From assembly GCA_017961345.1 (NCBI GenBank), contig JAGCXP010000032.1, positions 1-64,000 on the forward strand: 64,000 bases of DNA, read 5' to 3'. The notes under the pieces are model-generated. The model made no database searches, was not told the DNA's origin, and saw only the letters and a list, made by a program, of their open reading frames with translations. Position 1 is the first letter of the stretch. Each line of letters opens with the position of its first letter. Source of the stretch: Bacteroidales bacterium (lineage in GTDB: Bacteria > Bacteroidota > Bacteroidia > Bacteroidales > UBA932). This document shows positions 9,301-16,422 of this stretch, in pieces. The position numbers and the translations under genes were made by a program.

Positions 9301-11177
9301 TCTTCCTCGAGGCCCCGGAAGACGAGACGATCACGCGCGAACTCGCCTCCATGGACCAGGATACGCGCGAGGGGATTGCCGCGACCCTGCTGGCGACCGG
9401 AATGTATGTGGGTGAGAGCAACGTGGCCGCCCAGAAGTCGGGATACGCCCTCTCCAGCATCGTCAACAGCCGCCTCAACGCCGCGATGGCAAATTCCAAA
9501 ATGGGAAAAGTCATCGAGGTCGATATCAGCAGCGGGCAGACCGAACACGCTTCCGGCAAGACCAACGATATGAACATCGCCATCAGCAAGACCCTCTTCG
9601 ACGGCAAGCTGCGGATTACGGCCGGTTCCACCATCTCCGACAACCCGGAGGTCAACAAGACCAACGGCCTTCTCAGCCGCGTTTCGGCAGACTACAGGCT
9701 GACCCCTTCCGGGGACGTTTTCCTGCGTCTTTTCTCCCAGCGCGACTATGACAACATCTTCGAAGGCGAACTCACCAAGTCGGGCATCGGCGTGGGGGTG
9801 ACAAAGCAATGGAAGCAAAGGCGTTTCCTTCCTTCCCGCGGGGATACGATTACGCGCAGCTACAACTTCACGGCGGATGCGAACATCGCCTATCGTTCCA
9901 ACAACAGCATCGGCCCGAACCTTACCCTCAGCCAGTCCATCAAGAACCTCCTGGGAAGCGAGGAAATCCTGGCCCTCAAGGGGCACGGCGCCTACTATTG
10001 GGCGTTGCGAGACCGCTACCCGGGCGATCCGAAGAAAACCGATACTTACAAAATCGGTCTTGACGCTTCGCTTACCTTCCCGTACCTGCACTGGGCGGGA
10101 GACGACAACCCCGAGGGGGATACGCGTTACCGTCTCGGCTACAAGTACGAGAACATCGCGGGGGGATGCAGCGTCCACAAGTTTTCCGGCTCTTTCTCCT
10201 ATTTCATCCGCCCGTCGCGTTACATTACGCACGTCTTTACGCCCTTCTCCCTCTCCTTTGTCGGAACGAAGCTGGACGTTACGGACTGGAACAATACGAG
10301 CCGCTTTCCGGAAATGATCAAAATGCTGGCCGGCAACGAGTTCGTTCCCTCCATCGGCTATGAGATCACCTACAACGACTATCGCACCCGCCGGGCAGTC
10401 AACACCATGGTCGAGGTGGAAGTCAAGGAGGCCGGCAACCTGCTCAATGCCGTTTACTGCGCCTTCGGCCACAAATGGAACGAAAAGAACAAGACCCTCT
10501 TCAATCTTCCCTTCAACCAGTTTGTCCGGCTGACGGCCGAGCTGTGGAACAAGTTCAACCTCACGGAGCAGGTCTGCATCGCCACGCGGCTTTTCGCCGG
10601 CGCCAACGTGCCGCTTGGAAACGCTGAAGTGACGCCGCTTTCCGAGGCTTTCTATGCCGGCGGCCCCAACAGCCTTCGGGCGGCCGAACCCTATGCTTAC
10701 GGACCCGGTAACTTCCACAGTTTCCAGTTCAACCAGAACTTCTTCCACGCCGGCGACGTCAAGCTGGAGGCCAATTTCGAGCTGCGCTTCCCCATTGTCT
10801 GGAAACTCTATGGAGCGGCCTTCCTCGATGCCGGGAACGTATGGAACTGGTACAATCTCTCCGATGTCCTGAGCCGCGAGGATTACGAGTACTTCATCCG
10901 GAATCTGGGGATGACCGTGGACTTGAAGGACGGCATTGTCGGGAATCCGGAAGCCGCCCGGCAGATTGCCCTGGGGACGGGCGCCGGCCTGCGCCTGGAC
11001 ATCGACGGACTCGTCATCCGGCTGGACCTGGGCATAGCCATCCACGCCCCGTACCAGACCTACAAATATGATAAGGAGGGCAAGCCGGATCTCTCGCAGC
11101 CCATCACGACTTATTACAATATCCCTTCCGGCTGGGACGGCCTTCGCCTGAACTTCGGCATCGGCTATCCCTTCTGA
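6378..11177 (+). CDS. TamB-like protein fused to a TamA/TamL-type (Omp85) beta-barrel
   Basis: One uninterrupted frame of 1599 aa with a GTG start. Residues 12-35 are an N-terminal membrane anchor, followed by about 800 residues of repetitive beta structure. A TamB C-terminal domain (DUF490) covers about 850-1145, ending SGIGVGVTKQWKQ where Bacteroidota TamB proteins normally stop. Translation instead continues into an Omp85-like barrel (about 1160-1599), with FYAGGPNSLRA near 1427, GDVKLEANFELRFP near 1462, AAFLDAGNVW and a C-terminal beta-signal ending in Phe. TamB and TamA/TamL normally are separate proteins that bridge inner and outer membranes to insert outer-membrane proteins or move lipids. 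No POTRA domain is evident. This looks like a single-chain TAM. Confidence 0.88.
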   Translation: MGKKSLIWKIPCITLGSILGVVLLLCLTLTVILVTPALRTAVLREAVEQVNARTDWDVDLGGLYLSPFHQSPLLLYRAFKGEEELPLQIEIDSLFAGHRGQDTLVYVRRLRLMGTLRKVGEGEPKGLPARSIDVDTLLLERTTFHSDTLIPAVGVNVIVGTLQVKSPGLNIAQGKYPLHALKLSDTYVGIDLREAPTEPKDTAVAPLPMAFEVPDGALRNIRFVLNPVGLDLRVGSLSTNVLADVGGNRYDARSLCLENTSLSIASLTLPFDAVEGDALVDLNTQLIASNGLYARSDSLGAEAQLKATQLDLETMRVDVVGDADFRGSKAALNGYYDIDDERYDMRVNVEKVDISSFLEGEHHAEIAGTVHAQGKGLDPHSPEMKSEVSLQLSDCIYDGIDASGLKLDATLADKTVDGTLHLPFAMNQNELSVKANTEHQFSVSDFLTPEKMRVDYHTQMKKVSAHVAGEDFKADRLNLDFATDTATALRLKTQGLSVDAKSPMHVLTLVDKVQPLLRAVSDSNFVHDITSLKDLTKLDTLRRLIPALQADINVSKGSPVQALIERNGLDIKEVDLSLQSDDRRSDLSLDASIPEILHPEDSTALRLPAAAASLRVGMTEGMTRASLTAHTAPTDGWMNVHNLSTDAALEMDLERSGRALSGTGQLVLDSLRYNDMKLGNRRVDFSLAPSGQYANSVRADVSLDDIPLELVGDIVRMDDIELGGRVRARAGADGLPGKMDLSAEVLPMEVSARYKPYDIKLRLGQTPILMEHNQVKLNNLPIYAADSSCLVLNGGMDLATMRLDVGLSADRFSPARLEQGGPIPVYGTLETDIRGRVSGPMDAILADVDVTILPTTDITYPIDQKNLAQVSPHGTVKVRYDTAGGGLNLGGKIDVDKGQVRYSPKLYPMMPFQVDSASNIAFNGPLGQTRLDISASQQVKADVQSEDEETRRVLFNTGVRIDGVLDSLDLKSLGFFLEAPEDETITRELASMDQDTREGIAATLLATGMYVGESNVAAQKSGYALSSIVNSRLNAAMANSKMGKVIEVDISSGQTEHASGKTNDMNIAISKTLFDGKLRITAGSTISDNPEVNKTNGLLSRVSADYRLTPSGDVFLRLFSQRDYDNIFEGELTKSGIGVGVTKQWKQRRFLPSRGDTITRSYNFTADANIAYRSNNSIGPNLTLSQSIKNLLGSEEILALKGHGAYYWALRDRYPGDPKKTDTYKIGLDASLTFPYLHWAGDDNPEGDTRYRLGYKYENIAGGCSVHKFSGSFSYFIRPSRYITHVFTPFSLSFVGTKLDVTDWNNTSRFPEMIKMLAGNEFVPSIGYEITYNDYRTRRAVNTMVEVEVKEAGNLLNAVYCAFGHKWNEKNKTLFNLPFNQFVRLTAELWNKFNLTEQVCIATRLFAGANVPLGNAEVTPLSEAFYAGGPNSLRAAEPYAYGPGNFHSFQFNQNFFHAGDVKLEANFELRFPIVWKLYGAAFLDAGNVWNWYNLSDVLSREDYEYFIRNLGMTVDLKDGIVGNPEAARQIALGTGAGLRLDIDGLVIRLDLGIAIHAPYQTYKYDKEGKPDLSQPITTYYNIPSGWDGLRLNFGIGYPF

Positions 11178-11198
11178 CGGCGTCCTGTAAGGGCTTCC

Positions 11199-11222
11199 TC
11201 CCTGCGCCTGGGGGTGCAGGGA
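11199..11222 (+). terminator. Possible weak terminator between convergent genes
   Basis: TCCCTGC (11199-11205) pairs with GCAGGGA (11216-11222) around a 10-nt loop, followed by TTATTGTT. It lies between the end of the TamB-barrel gene and the convergent cupin gene. The U-run is interrupted, so this is tentative. Confidence 0.3.
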
Positions 11223-11690
11223 TTATTGTTGCGGGGCTTCGGGGGCGGACACGGACAGGGGCTGGTCCGTCTGTGCATTGTAGAACATATAAAGGACGAC
11301 GGGTTTGCTGCCGCGGTTTTCGCCGTGGTGGACCGTGCCCACCATCTCGACGATCGCTTCACCCTCGCGGACCACTTTCTCCTTGCCGTCCTCTCCGATG
11401 ATGGTCAGCTCTCCCTGCACCAGAATCCCGAAGTTCATCATGGGATGGTAGTGCGAACTCAGCTTCTGCCCGGCAGGAATCTCATACTTCACGGCGACCA
11501 GTTCGGGGCGCCCCTGCGGATAGTCGGGCAGTTCGGCTCCGTCCCAGCTCTGGCTGGTGCGAAACAGTTCGGTCTTCTGCACCTGCGCGGACGGGTTGTC
11601 TTCCCGCTCTTGGGCGTTTTGGCAGGAAGTAAATACCTGGAAGCCGCAGATAAGGGTGGCGGCCAGCACCCAGTTCGTGATTTTTTTCAT
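11223..11690 (-). CDS. Cupin-domain lipoprotein
   Basis: A 155-aa protein. The start at 11690 gives a lipoprotein signal (about residues 1-23, ending VFTSC, then QNAQERED). A single cupin domain follows, with the first-motif-like HYHPMMNFGILVQGE and a later VGTVHHGENRG. Small cupins of this kind bind a metal and serve as sugar or small-molecule binding or isomerising proteins; no substrate can be named. The acidic stretch after Cys may favour surface export. It is 23 bp downstream of the MscS-type gene and probably shares its transcript. Confidence 0.85.
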   Translation of the reverse strand: MKKITNWVLAATLICGFQVFTSCQNAQEREDNPSAQVQKTELFRTSQSWDGAELPDYPQGRPELVAVKYEIPAGQKLSSHYHPMMNFGILVQGELTIIGEDGKEKVVREGEAIVEMVGTVHHGENRGSKPVVLYMFYNAQTDQPLSVSAPEAPQQ

Positions 11691-11713
11691 GGTATTGTTA
11701 CTTGATATTCTTT

Positions 11714-14383
11714 CTAGTCTGCAATCATATGCACATCCCGCTGCGGGAACGGAATGGTGATGCCGTTCTCTTTCAGGATTTTGTAAATGAGTTCCTTGCA
11801 CTGGTACACATATTCGATTTGCTCCGGTACCAGGACGTACTGCCGCACGGCCACGTTCACGGAACTATCCCCGAAGTCATCGAAGCGGATGTAAATGCCG
11901 TAGGTGGGCTCGACGATATCGCGGCCGTAGGCATCTTTGGTCCTCAGGGCTTCCAATCCTTTTTCCAGCGCCTCCCGGACCAGGCGGAAGTCGGTGCCGT
12001 AGGCCACGCCCACCTTGACGATGGTGAGTTCGTAGGAGTGGTTGCGGGTGAGGTTGGTAAAGTTCTTTCCGAACAGCGAGGAGTTCAGGAAGGCGACCTG
12101 GGTGCCGAAGAGCGTCTCCACCATGGTGGTCAGGTAATTGATGTCCGTCACCTTGCCGCGGATGCCGTCGCACTCGATCCAGTCTCCGACCCTCAGCCGT
12201 CCGCCCATCAGTTGGATACCGTAAATGAAGTTGTTGATGATATCCTTGAGGGCCAGACCGACACCGGCGGACAGACCGCCGGCGATGAGTCCCAGCGAAC
12301 CGGTGGGGATGTTCAGGGAGATGATGAAGATATCCGCATAGACAAACCAGACGAACACGCTGATGAGGCTGTTGCCCAGTGAGAGGTTGATTTCGTTGCT
12401 GCGGACGCTCTTGCGGTTGTATTTGCGGAGGAAACGATGATATTTGATACGCTGATAAATCGTATGGATGGCCTTGTCCAGGTAACGCGTCAGGCAGAAG
12501 ATTGCCGCGAGAAACAGCAGGCTGTAAAGGGAAATCCGGAAGCCGTCCTCTCCGCCCTGACGGAAGAAGGGCTTCTCGAAGATGCTGCGGTACAGGTCGT
12601 TGAATTCGAAAATGCTCAGCGCCCAATAGATGCAGGCGGGAATCGAGCAGATGACAAGCAGCGGAATCAGGACCTCCCGGATCAGGTCGTAGAACCAGGT
12701 GGCGCCAAACAGCAGGCGTTCCTTGGCCGGTCCGGTCACGAAGGTAATATGCGCCTTGTAGGCCGCCAGTCTCTTGCTCAGCCGCTTGTCCCGGTAAAGG
12801 ACCGTCAGGTTCCAGACGGAGGCGATGGCCAGGATAATGGCCAGCTGGAAGTACCACCACGCGAGAATAATCAGCGCCAGGAAAAGATAGCCGGCCCAGC
12901 TGATGCCCATGGCCAGGGTGGTAATGCCAAAGGATACCCATCCGATGACCACATCGGTCCTGTCCACTTTCAGGCGGCTGCGCAGATTGGCGGTCAGTTG
13001 CCACAGCGCCAGGAGAAGTAGCATCGGCGGGAAGAAGAAATTCAGGAAGGCGTTGGGGACGAACAGTACCCGGCAGCTGATGACGAGCAGGGCCGTGAAA
13101 ATCGTGGGCAGGTAAATCCGCACGCCATATTTGATCTGAGACGGTTCGAGACGGATGAGCAGGGCCGTATTGATGGCCATCAGCAGCCCGATGAAGGTGT
13201 GCATGATGCTGACAACCTTTTGCGCGATGTCGTCGTTGATGCTCTCATGGCTGAAAATCAGGAACAGGACACAGCCCAGCAGCAGCGCAAAGTACGGCTT
13301 CTGCTCCCGGATAATGCGCTTTCCGACGGGTTTTACAAAACGGCAGAGCAGGTAAAGAATCAGGTAGGAAAGTCCCCAGAGCGCGAAGAACGCCAGTATG
13401 TAAATGAGCAGCCAGAGTGCTTTCGCCGAGTTGGCGGCCTGATTGTCGTGGGTAACCCGTTCCTTCAGTTCGTCGTCGTTCTGCCCTTCGATGAGCATTT
13501 CCTGCAAAAAGGAATCGCTGTATTTTTCTCTCAGGGCCCGTACGGCTTCCGCCCAGTACTCGCCGGGATGGGCCAGGATGGTGCGCCAGGGCGTCTGCCC
13601 CTCCACGAACACCTTGTTCTCCAGTTTTGCATAATAATCCCGGGCATACTTGTAGGACTCTTCCATCCGCAACTGGGCTTCGCGGTAATGGATGCTGTCG
13701 GCCACGGCCATCTCCCGGGAAGCGGCGAACAATTTCAACAGATCGGATGCGTAGGCCATACAGGTGTCCCGATCCGCCTGCCCCTGCTCGCTCAGGATGA
13801 ACGCCGGGACGGATTTCCCGCCGGCCGCCGTGCCCTGCACCATGGCCAGGACTCCATCCACCTGCTCTTCCAACTCCTGTTGCAGCAGGCTTTCGTTCAG
13901 ATGCAAATGGGCGTCCAGCGTATCGTTGTGGTAGGCCAGGCTGTCCGGCACCACGTCCACATCTTCCAGCTCAGGCGGAAGACGACGGAGCGATTCGATC
14001 AGGCGGGCATAGCGGTTGATTTCAATGTCCAACTTGGAAACGATCCGGTCAAAAGGCGTACGGTTTTTGTTGAAATCCATATATTCCCGACTGACCTTTT
14101 CCAGCGCGTAACAGATATCGAAGGTATAGTCCTGCTTCTGGGAATAGAGCATCAGCGACAGATCGTTGCATTTTTTGACGATGTCCACCATCTGGCGATG
14201 CTGGACTTCGTATTTCTGCTGCAGCCGTTCCTGGGTCTGGGATTTCAGCAGCCAGTCGTGGGAAAGTTCCCGGCGAAGGTTGGAAAGCGTCGCGTCCAGG
14301 TCCATGCCCGTAAAGACGGCCATGGCCGGCACCGCCGCAATCAGCAGCGCCACAAGGATGCTGAGACGTTTGCTTTTTTTCAT
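11714..14383 (-). CDS. Large mechanosensitive ion channel (MscS family)
   Basis: An 889-aa inner-membrane protein. An N-terminal signal or first membrane segment (residues 8-25) is followed by a periplasmic helical domain (about 26-310), multiple membrane segments (about 315-680), and the MscS pore/beta domain. The pore helix region is LIAGGLSAGVGLALKD, followed by RVGDWIECDGIRGKVTDIN and the C-terminal alpha/beta domain. The length resembles the MscK/YnaI-like long subfamily rather than the ~280-aa MscS. Such channels release solutes on hypo-osmotic shock. It is divergent from the AI-2E exporter gene, with -7 boxes only about 30 bp apart. Confidence 0.92.
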   Translation of the reverse strand: MKKSKRLSILVALLIAAVPAMAVFTGMDLDATLSNLRRELSHDWLLKSQTQERLQQKYEVQHRQMVDIVKKCNDLSLMLYSQKQDYTFDICYALEKVSREYMDFNKNRTPFDRIVSKLDIEINRYARLIESLRRLPPELEDVDVVPDSLAYHNDTLDAHLHLNESLLQQELEEQVDGVLAMVQGTAAGGKSVPAFILSEQGQADRDTCMAYASDLLKLFAASREMAVADSIHYREAQLRMEESYKYARDYYAKLENKVFVEGQTPWRTILAHPGEYWAEAVRALREKYSDSFLQEMLIEGQNDDELKERVTHDNQAANSAKALWLLIYILAFFALWGLSYLILYLLCRFVKPVGKRIIREQKPYFALLLGCVLFLIFSHESINDDIAQKVVSIMHTFIGLLMAINTALLIRLEPSQIKYGVRIYLPTIFTALLVISCRVLFVPNAFLNFFFPPMLLLLALWQLTANLRSRLKVDRTDVVIGWVSFGITTLAMGISWAGYLFLALIILAWWYFQLAIILAIASVWNLTVLYRDKRLSKRLAAYKAHITFVTGPAKERLLFGATWFYDLIREVLIPLLVICSIPACIYWALSIFEFNDLYRSIFEKPFFRQGGEDGFRISLYSLLFLAAIFCLTRYLDKAIHTIYQRIKYHRFLRKYNRKSVRSNEINLSLGNSLISVFVWFVYADIFIISLNIPTGSLGLIAGGLSAGVGLALKDIINNFIYGIQLMGGRLRVGDWIECDGIRGKVTDINYLTTMVETLFGTQVAFLNSSLFGKNFTNLTRNHSYELTIVKVGVAYGTDFRLVREALEKGLEALRTKDAYGRDIVEPTYGIYIRFDDFGDSSVNVAVRQYVLVPEQIEYVYQCKELIYKILKENGITIPFPQRDVHMIAD

Positions 14384-14425
14384 TTTTTCGAAAAATGTGG
14401 TTGGCTTTTCGTGTCAAAGACTGAA

Positions 14426-14433
14426 CAAAGGTA
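14426..14433 (-). promoter_or_regulatory. -7 box of the MscS-type gene
   Basis: TACCTTTG on the minus strand, 43 bp upstream of the start. No TTG lies at the ideal distance. Confidence 0.45.
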
Positions 14434-14456
14434 ATGATTTTTGTGAAAAATTTTCT

Positions 14457-14464
14457 TACATTTG
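14457..14464 (+). promoter_or_regulatory. -7 box of the AI-2E transporter gene
   Basis: TACATTTG, 16 bp before the ATG at 14481. It sits inside the longer upstream frame and so supports the start at 14481. The -33 element is not convincing. Confidence 0.45.
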
Positions 14465-14480
14465 GAGAAAATTGGACACG

Positions 14481-15623
14481 ATGGAGAGTACGAGCAATCT
14501 TGAACGGCTTTCTGGCTATCTTATTCTCGCGGGAGTACTCGCGGTAGTAGCCGCCCTGTGCTGGTATTTCAGCAGCGTGCTGATCTATATCGTTCTGGCG
14601 CTGGTCGTGTCGCTGATCAGCAAACCCCTGATGCGCCTGCTTTCCCTCGTGAAGATCAAAGGGAAGTCCGCGCCGGACTGGCTGCTGGCCCTTCTTTCCA
14701 TCGTCATTGTCGTCGGCGGCCTCTTCTGGGTGGTCACCCAGGTCGTCCCGGTGGTCGTGGGCATTATCAACGAGGCTTCCCTTTTCAATGACATGAAGAT
14801 CCTGGACGAGAATATCAACGCGGCGGTCAACGGCTGGGTTGTGGGGACCTTCCCGAGTCTGGGAAAGGACTATGATGCCATCGACGTCATTTTCAATTAT
14901 CTCAAGAACGCCACGGCCGATTTTTCGATTGCCGGATTGCTGGGTTCGGTGGCGTCCGTCGTGGTGGATCTGGCCATCGGCATTTTTGCGGTCATGTTCA
15001 TTTCCTTCTTCTTCGTAAAGGATGAAAACCTGTTTTCCAATATGATTGCCGCCCTGGTTCCGGACCGGATCGAAAAGTCCGTGGTGGAAGCCATCCGGGA
15101 TATCGAGCACCTGCTCTCCCGCTATTTCGTGGGCCTGCTGTTGGAAATGCTGGGGGTGGCCGTTCTCAATTTCCTCGGTCTGTGGCTGATAGCCCGTATC
15201 GGTCCCAGTTACGCCCTCGGTATCGCCTTTATCGCGGGCATCCTCAATATTATTCCCTATGTGGGCCCCATTCTCGGGGAAGTGCTGGGGACGCTTCTGT
15301 GCATGGCGTTGAAACTGGGTGCCGGCGTGGGACTGGATGTCAATATCTGGGTCTTCGCCCTGGTTGTGCTGGTCATTATGCTTACAGTGCAGCTGGTCGA
15401 TAATTTCGTCCTGCAGCCCATCATTTATTCCACCAGCATCCAGGCTACGCCGCTGGAGATATTTATCGTTATGCTCCTGGCGGGGCATATGGGCGGCATC
15501 GTCGGTATGCTGGCTGCGATTCCCGGCTATACGGTGGTCCGTGTCATGGCCGGCCGTTTCTTCTACCACAAGAAAATCGTTCGGCGACTGATGCCCGATT
15601 TGGAAAAAGAAGTTCACGAATAA
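14481..15623 (+). CDS. AI-2E family transporter (PerM/TqsA family)
   Basis: A 380-aa polytopic membrane protein. Pairs of hydrophobic segments lie at the N-terminus (about 13-60 and 75-100). A central soluble loop with amphipathic helices follows, and then the C-terminal block of segments containing GIAFIAGILNIIPYVGPILGE, the conserved family signature. Family members export autoinducer-2 or other small molecules or ions; the substrate here is unknown. It is the first gene of a run with YtxH, a holin-like protein and a large GLUG lipoprotein, separated by gaps of 23 bp or less (one overlap). The start follows a TACATTTG box. Confidence 0.88.
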   Translation: MESTSNLERLSGYLILAGVLAVVAALCWYFSSVLIYIVLALVVSLISKPLMRLLSLVKIKGKSAPDWLLALLSIVIVVGGLFWVVTQVVPVVVGIINEASLFNDMKILDENINAAVNGWVVGTFPSLGKDYDAIDVIFNYLKNATADFSIAGLLGSVASVVVDLAIGIFAVMFISFFFVKDENLFSNMIAALVPDRIEKSVVEAIRDIEHLLSRYFVGLLLEMLGVAVLNFLGLWLIARIGPSYALGIAFIAGILNIIPYVGPILGEVLGTLLCMALKLGAGVGLDVNIWVFALVVLVIMLTVQLVDNFVLQPIIYSTSIQATPLEIFIVMLLAGHMGGIVGMLAAIPGYTVVRVMAGRFFYHKKIVRRLMPDLEKEVHE

Positions 15624-15646
15624 TAACCATTTAATTAAAAACCATC

Positions 15647-15862
15647 ATGAGAACAAGTTCATTTTTCGCTTTGCTGACCGGCCTCGCCGCCGGAGCCGTT
15701 CTGGGCGTCCTCTTCGCCCCCGAATCCGGAGAGAAATGCCGCAAGAGAATCAAGAGAGCGGCGGAAGACTGCCTGGATGCGGCGAAGGAAAAAGCCGAGG
15801 AAATCGCCTCCGAGATTGAGGCTGAGGTCAAGAAAGCCACCAGCGCGAAAGAAAATGAGTAG
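15647..15862 (+). CDS. YtxH domain-containing small membrane protein
   Basis: A 71-aa protein with one N-terminal membrane segment (FFALLTGLAAGAVLGVLFAP, about residues 6-25) and the YtxH signature GVLFAPESGEKCRKRI, then a charged helical tail. YtxH-like proteins are general-stress and envelope-associated; the molecular function is not known. Its end overlaps the next gene by 8 bp (ATGAGTAG), which indicates coupled translation. Confidence 0.85.
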   Translation: MRTSSFFALLTGLAAGAVLGVLFAPESGEKCRKRIKRAAEDCLDAAKEKAEEIASEIEAEVKKATSAKENE

Positions 15863-16400
15863 GCTTACCGATCCGGCAGACGAACTGATTCAAAGCACCC
15901 GCGGCTACGTAGACGCGCAGCTGGACAAGGTGAGACTGGATGCGGTGAAGGGCTTTTCCAGCGGGACGTCCGCACTTGCGGTCATTTTGCTGATTCTCTT
16001 TGTCGCCGGCGCCCTGCTGTCCGCCTTGTCCTTCGCCGGTATCCTGTTCCTGGGTGAGTTGATGGGGAGTTACGCCCTGGCCGCCCTGTCGGTTGCGGGC
16101 GCCCTGCTGCTGATTCTCCTGCTGCTGGTTCTGCTGCGCGAAAAGCTCCTCAGGGGCTGTTTCGTCTCGCTCTTTGCCAAGCTGTTCTTTTCCGACAAGG
16201 ACGGCGAAAAACTGACGGGCTGGAATAAACTCGAAAAGGCGTCCACGCAGACGCAAGCGCGCATCGACGCGGGCAGCGCGGACGTCTCCAAGGCCTATGA
16301 CCGGGTCCGGACGTTCTATACCCCCGACAACCTGCTCAAGGAAGGCCTGTATGAACTGACCCCTTACCTGATTTCTCTGATTTTCAGGAGGAAGAAATAG
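15855..16400 (+). CDS. Holin-like/DUF1469-type phage-holin-superfamily membrane protein
   Basis: A 181-aa protein with two strongly hydrophobic segments (about 37-63 and 70-96), flanked by an N-terminal amphipathic helix and a C-terminal charged tail. The layout fits the Phage_holin_3_6/DUF1469 group, usually found next to YtxH genes in Bacteroidota and not phage-encoded in that context. The role is unknown, probably inner-membrane or envelope stress. The start at 15855 overlaps YtxH by 8 bp. The next gene begins 22 bp downstream with no promoter visible between. Confidence 0.7.
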   Translation: MSRLTDPADELIQSTRGYVDAQLDKVRLDAVKGFSSGTSALAVILLILFVAGALLSALSFAGILFLGELMGSYALAALSVAGALLLILLLLVLLREKLLRGCFVSLFAKLFFSDKDGEKLTGWNKLEKASTQTQARIDAGSADVSKAYDRVRTFYTPDNLLKEGLYELTPYLISLIFRRKK

Positions 16401-16422
16401 AAACACTAAGACAAAACTCTCT

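Noticed and set aside
15647..16400. Prophage lysis cassette (holin-like protein)
   Set aside because: The holin-like protein is paired with YtxH, as usual in Bacteroidota chromosomes, and no endolysin or phage gene adjoins.
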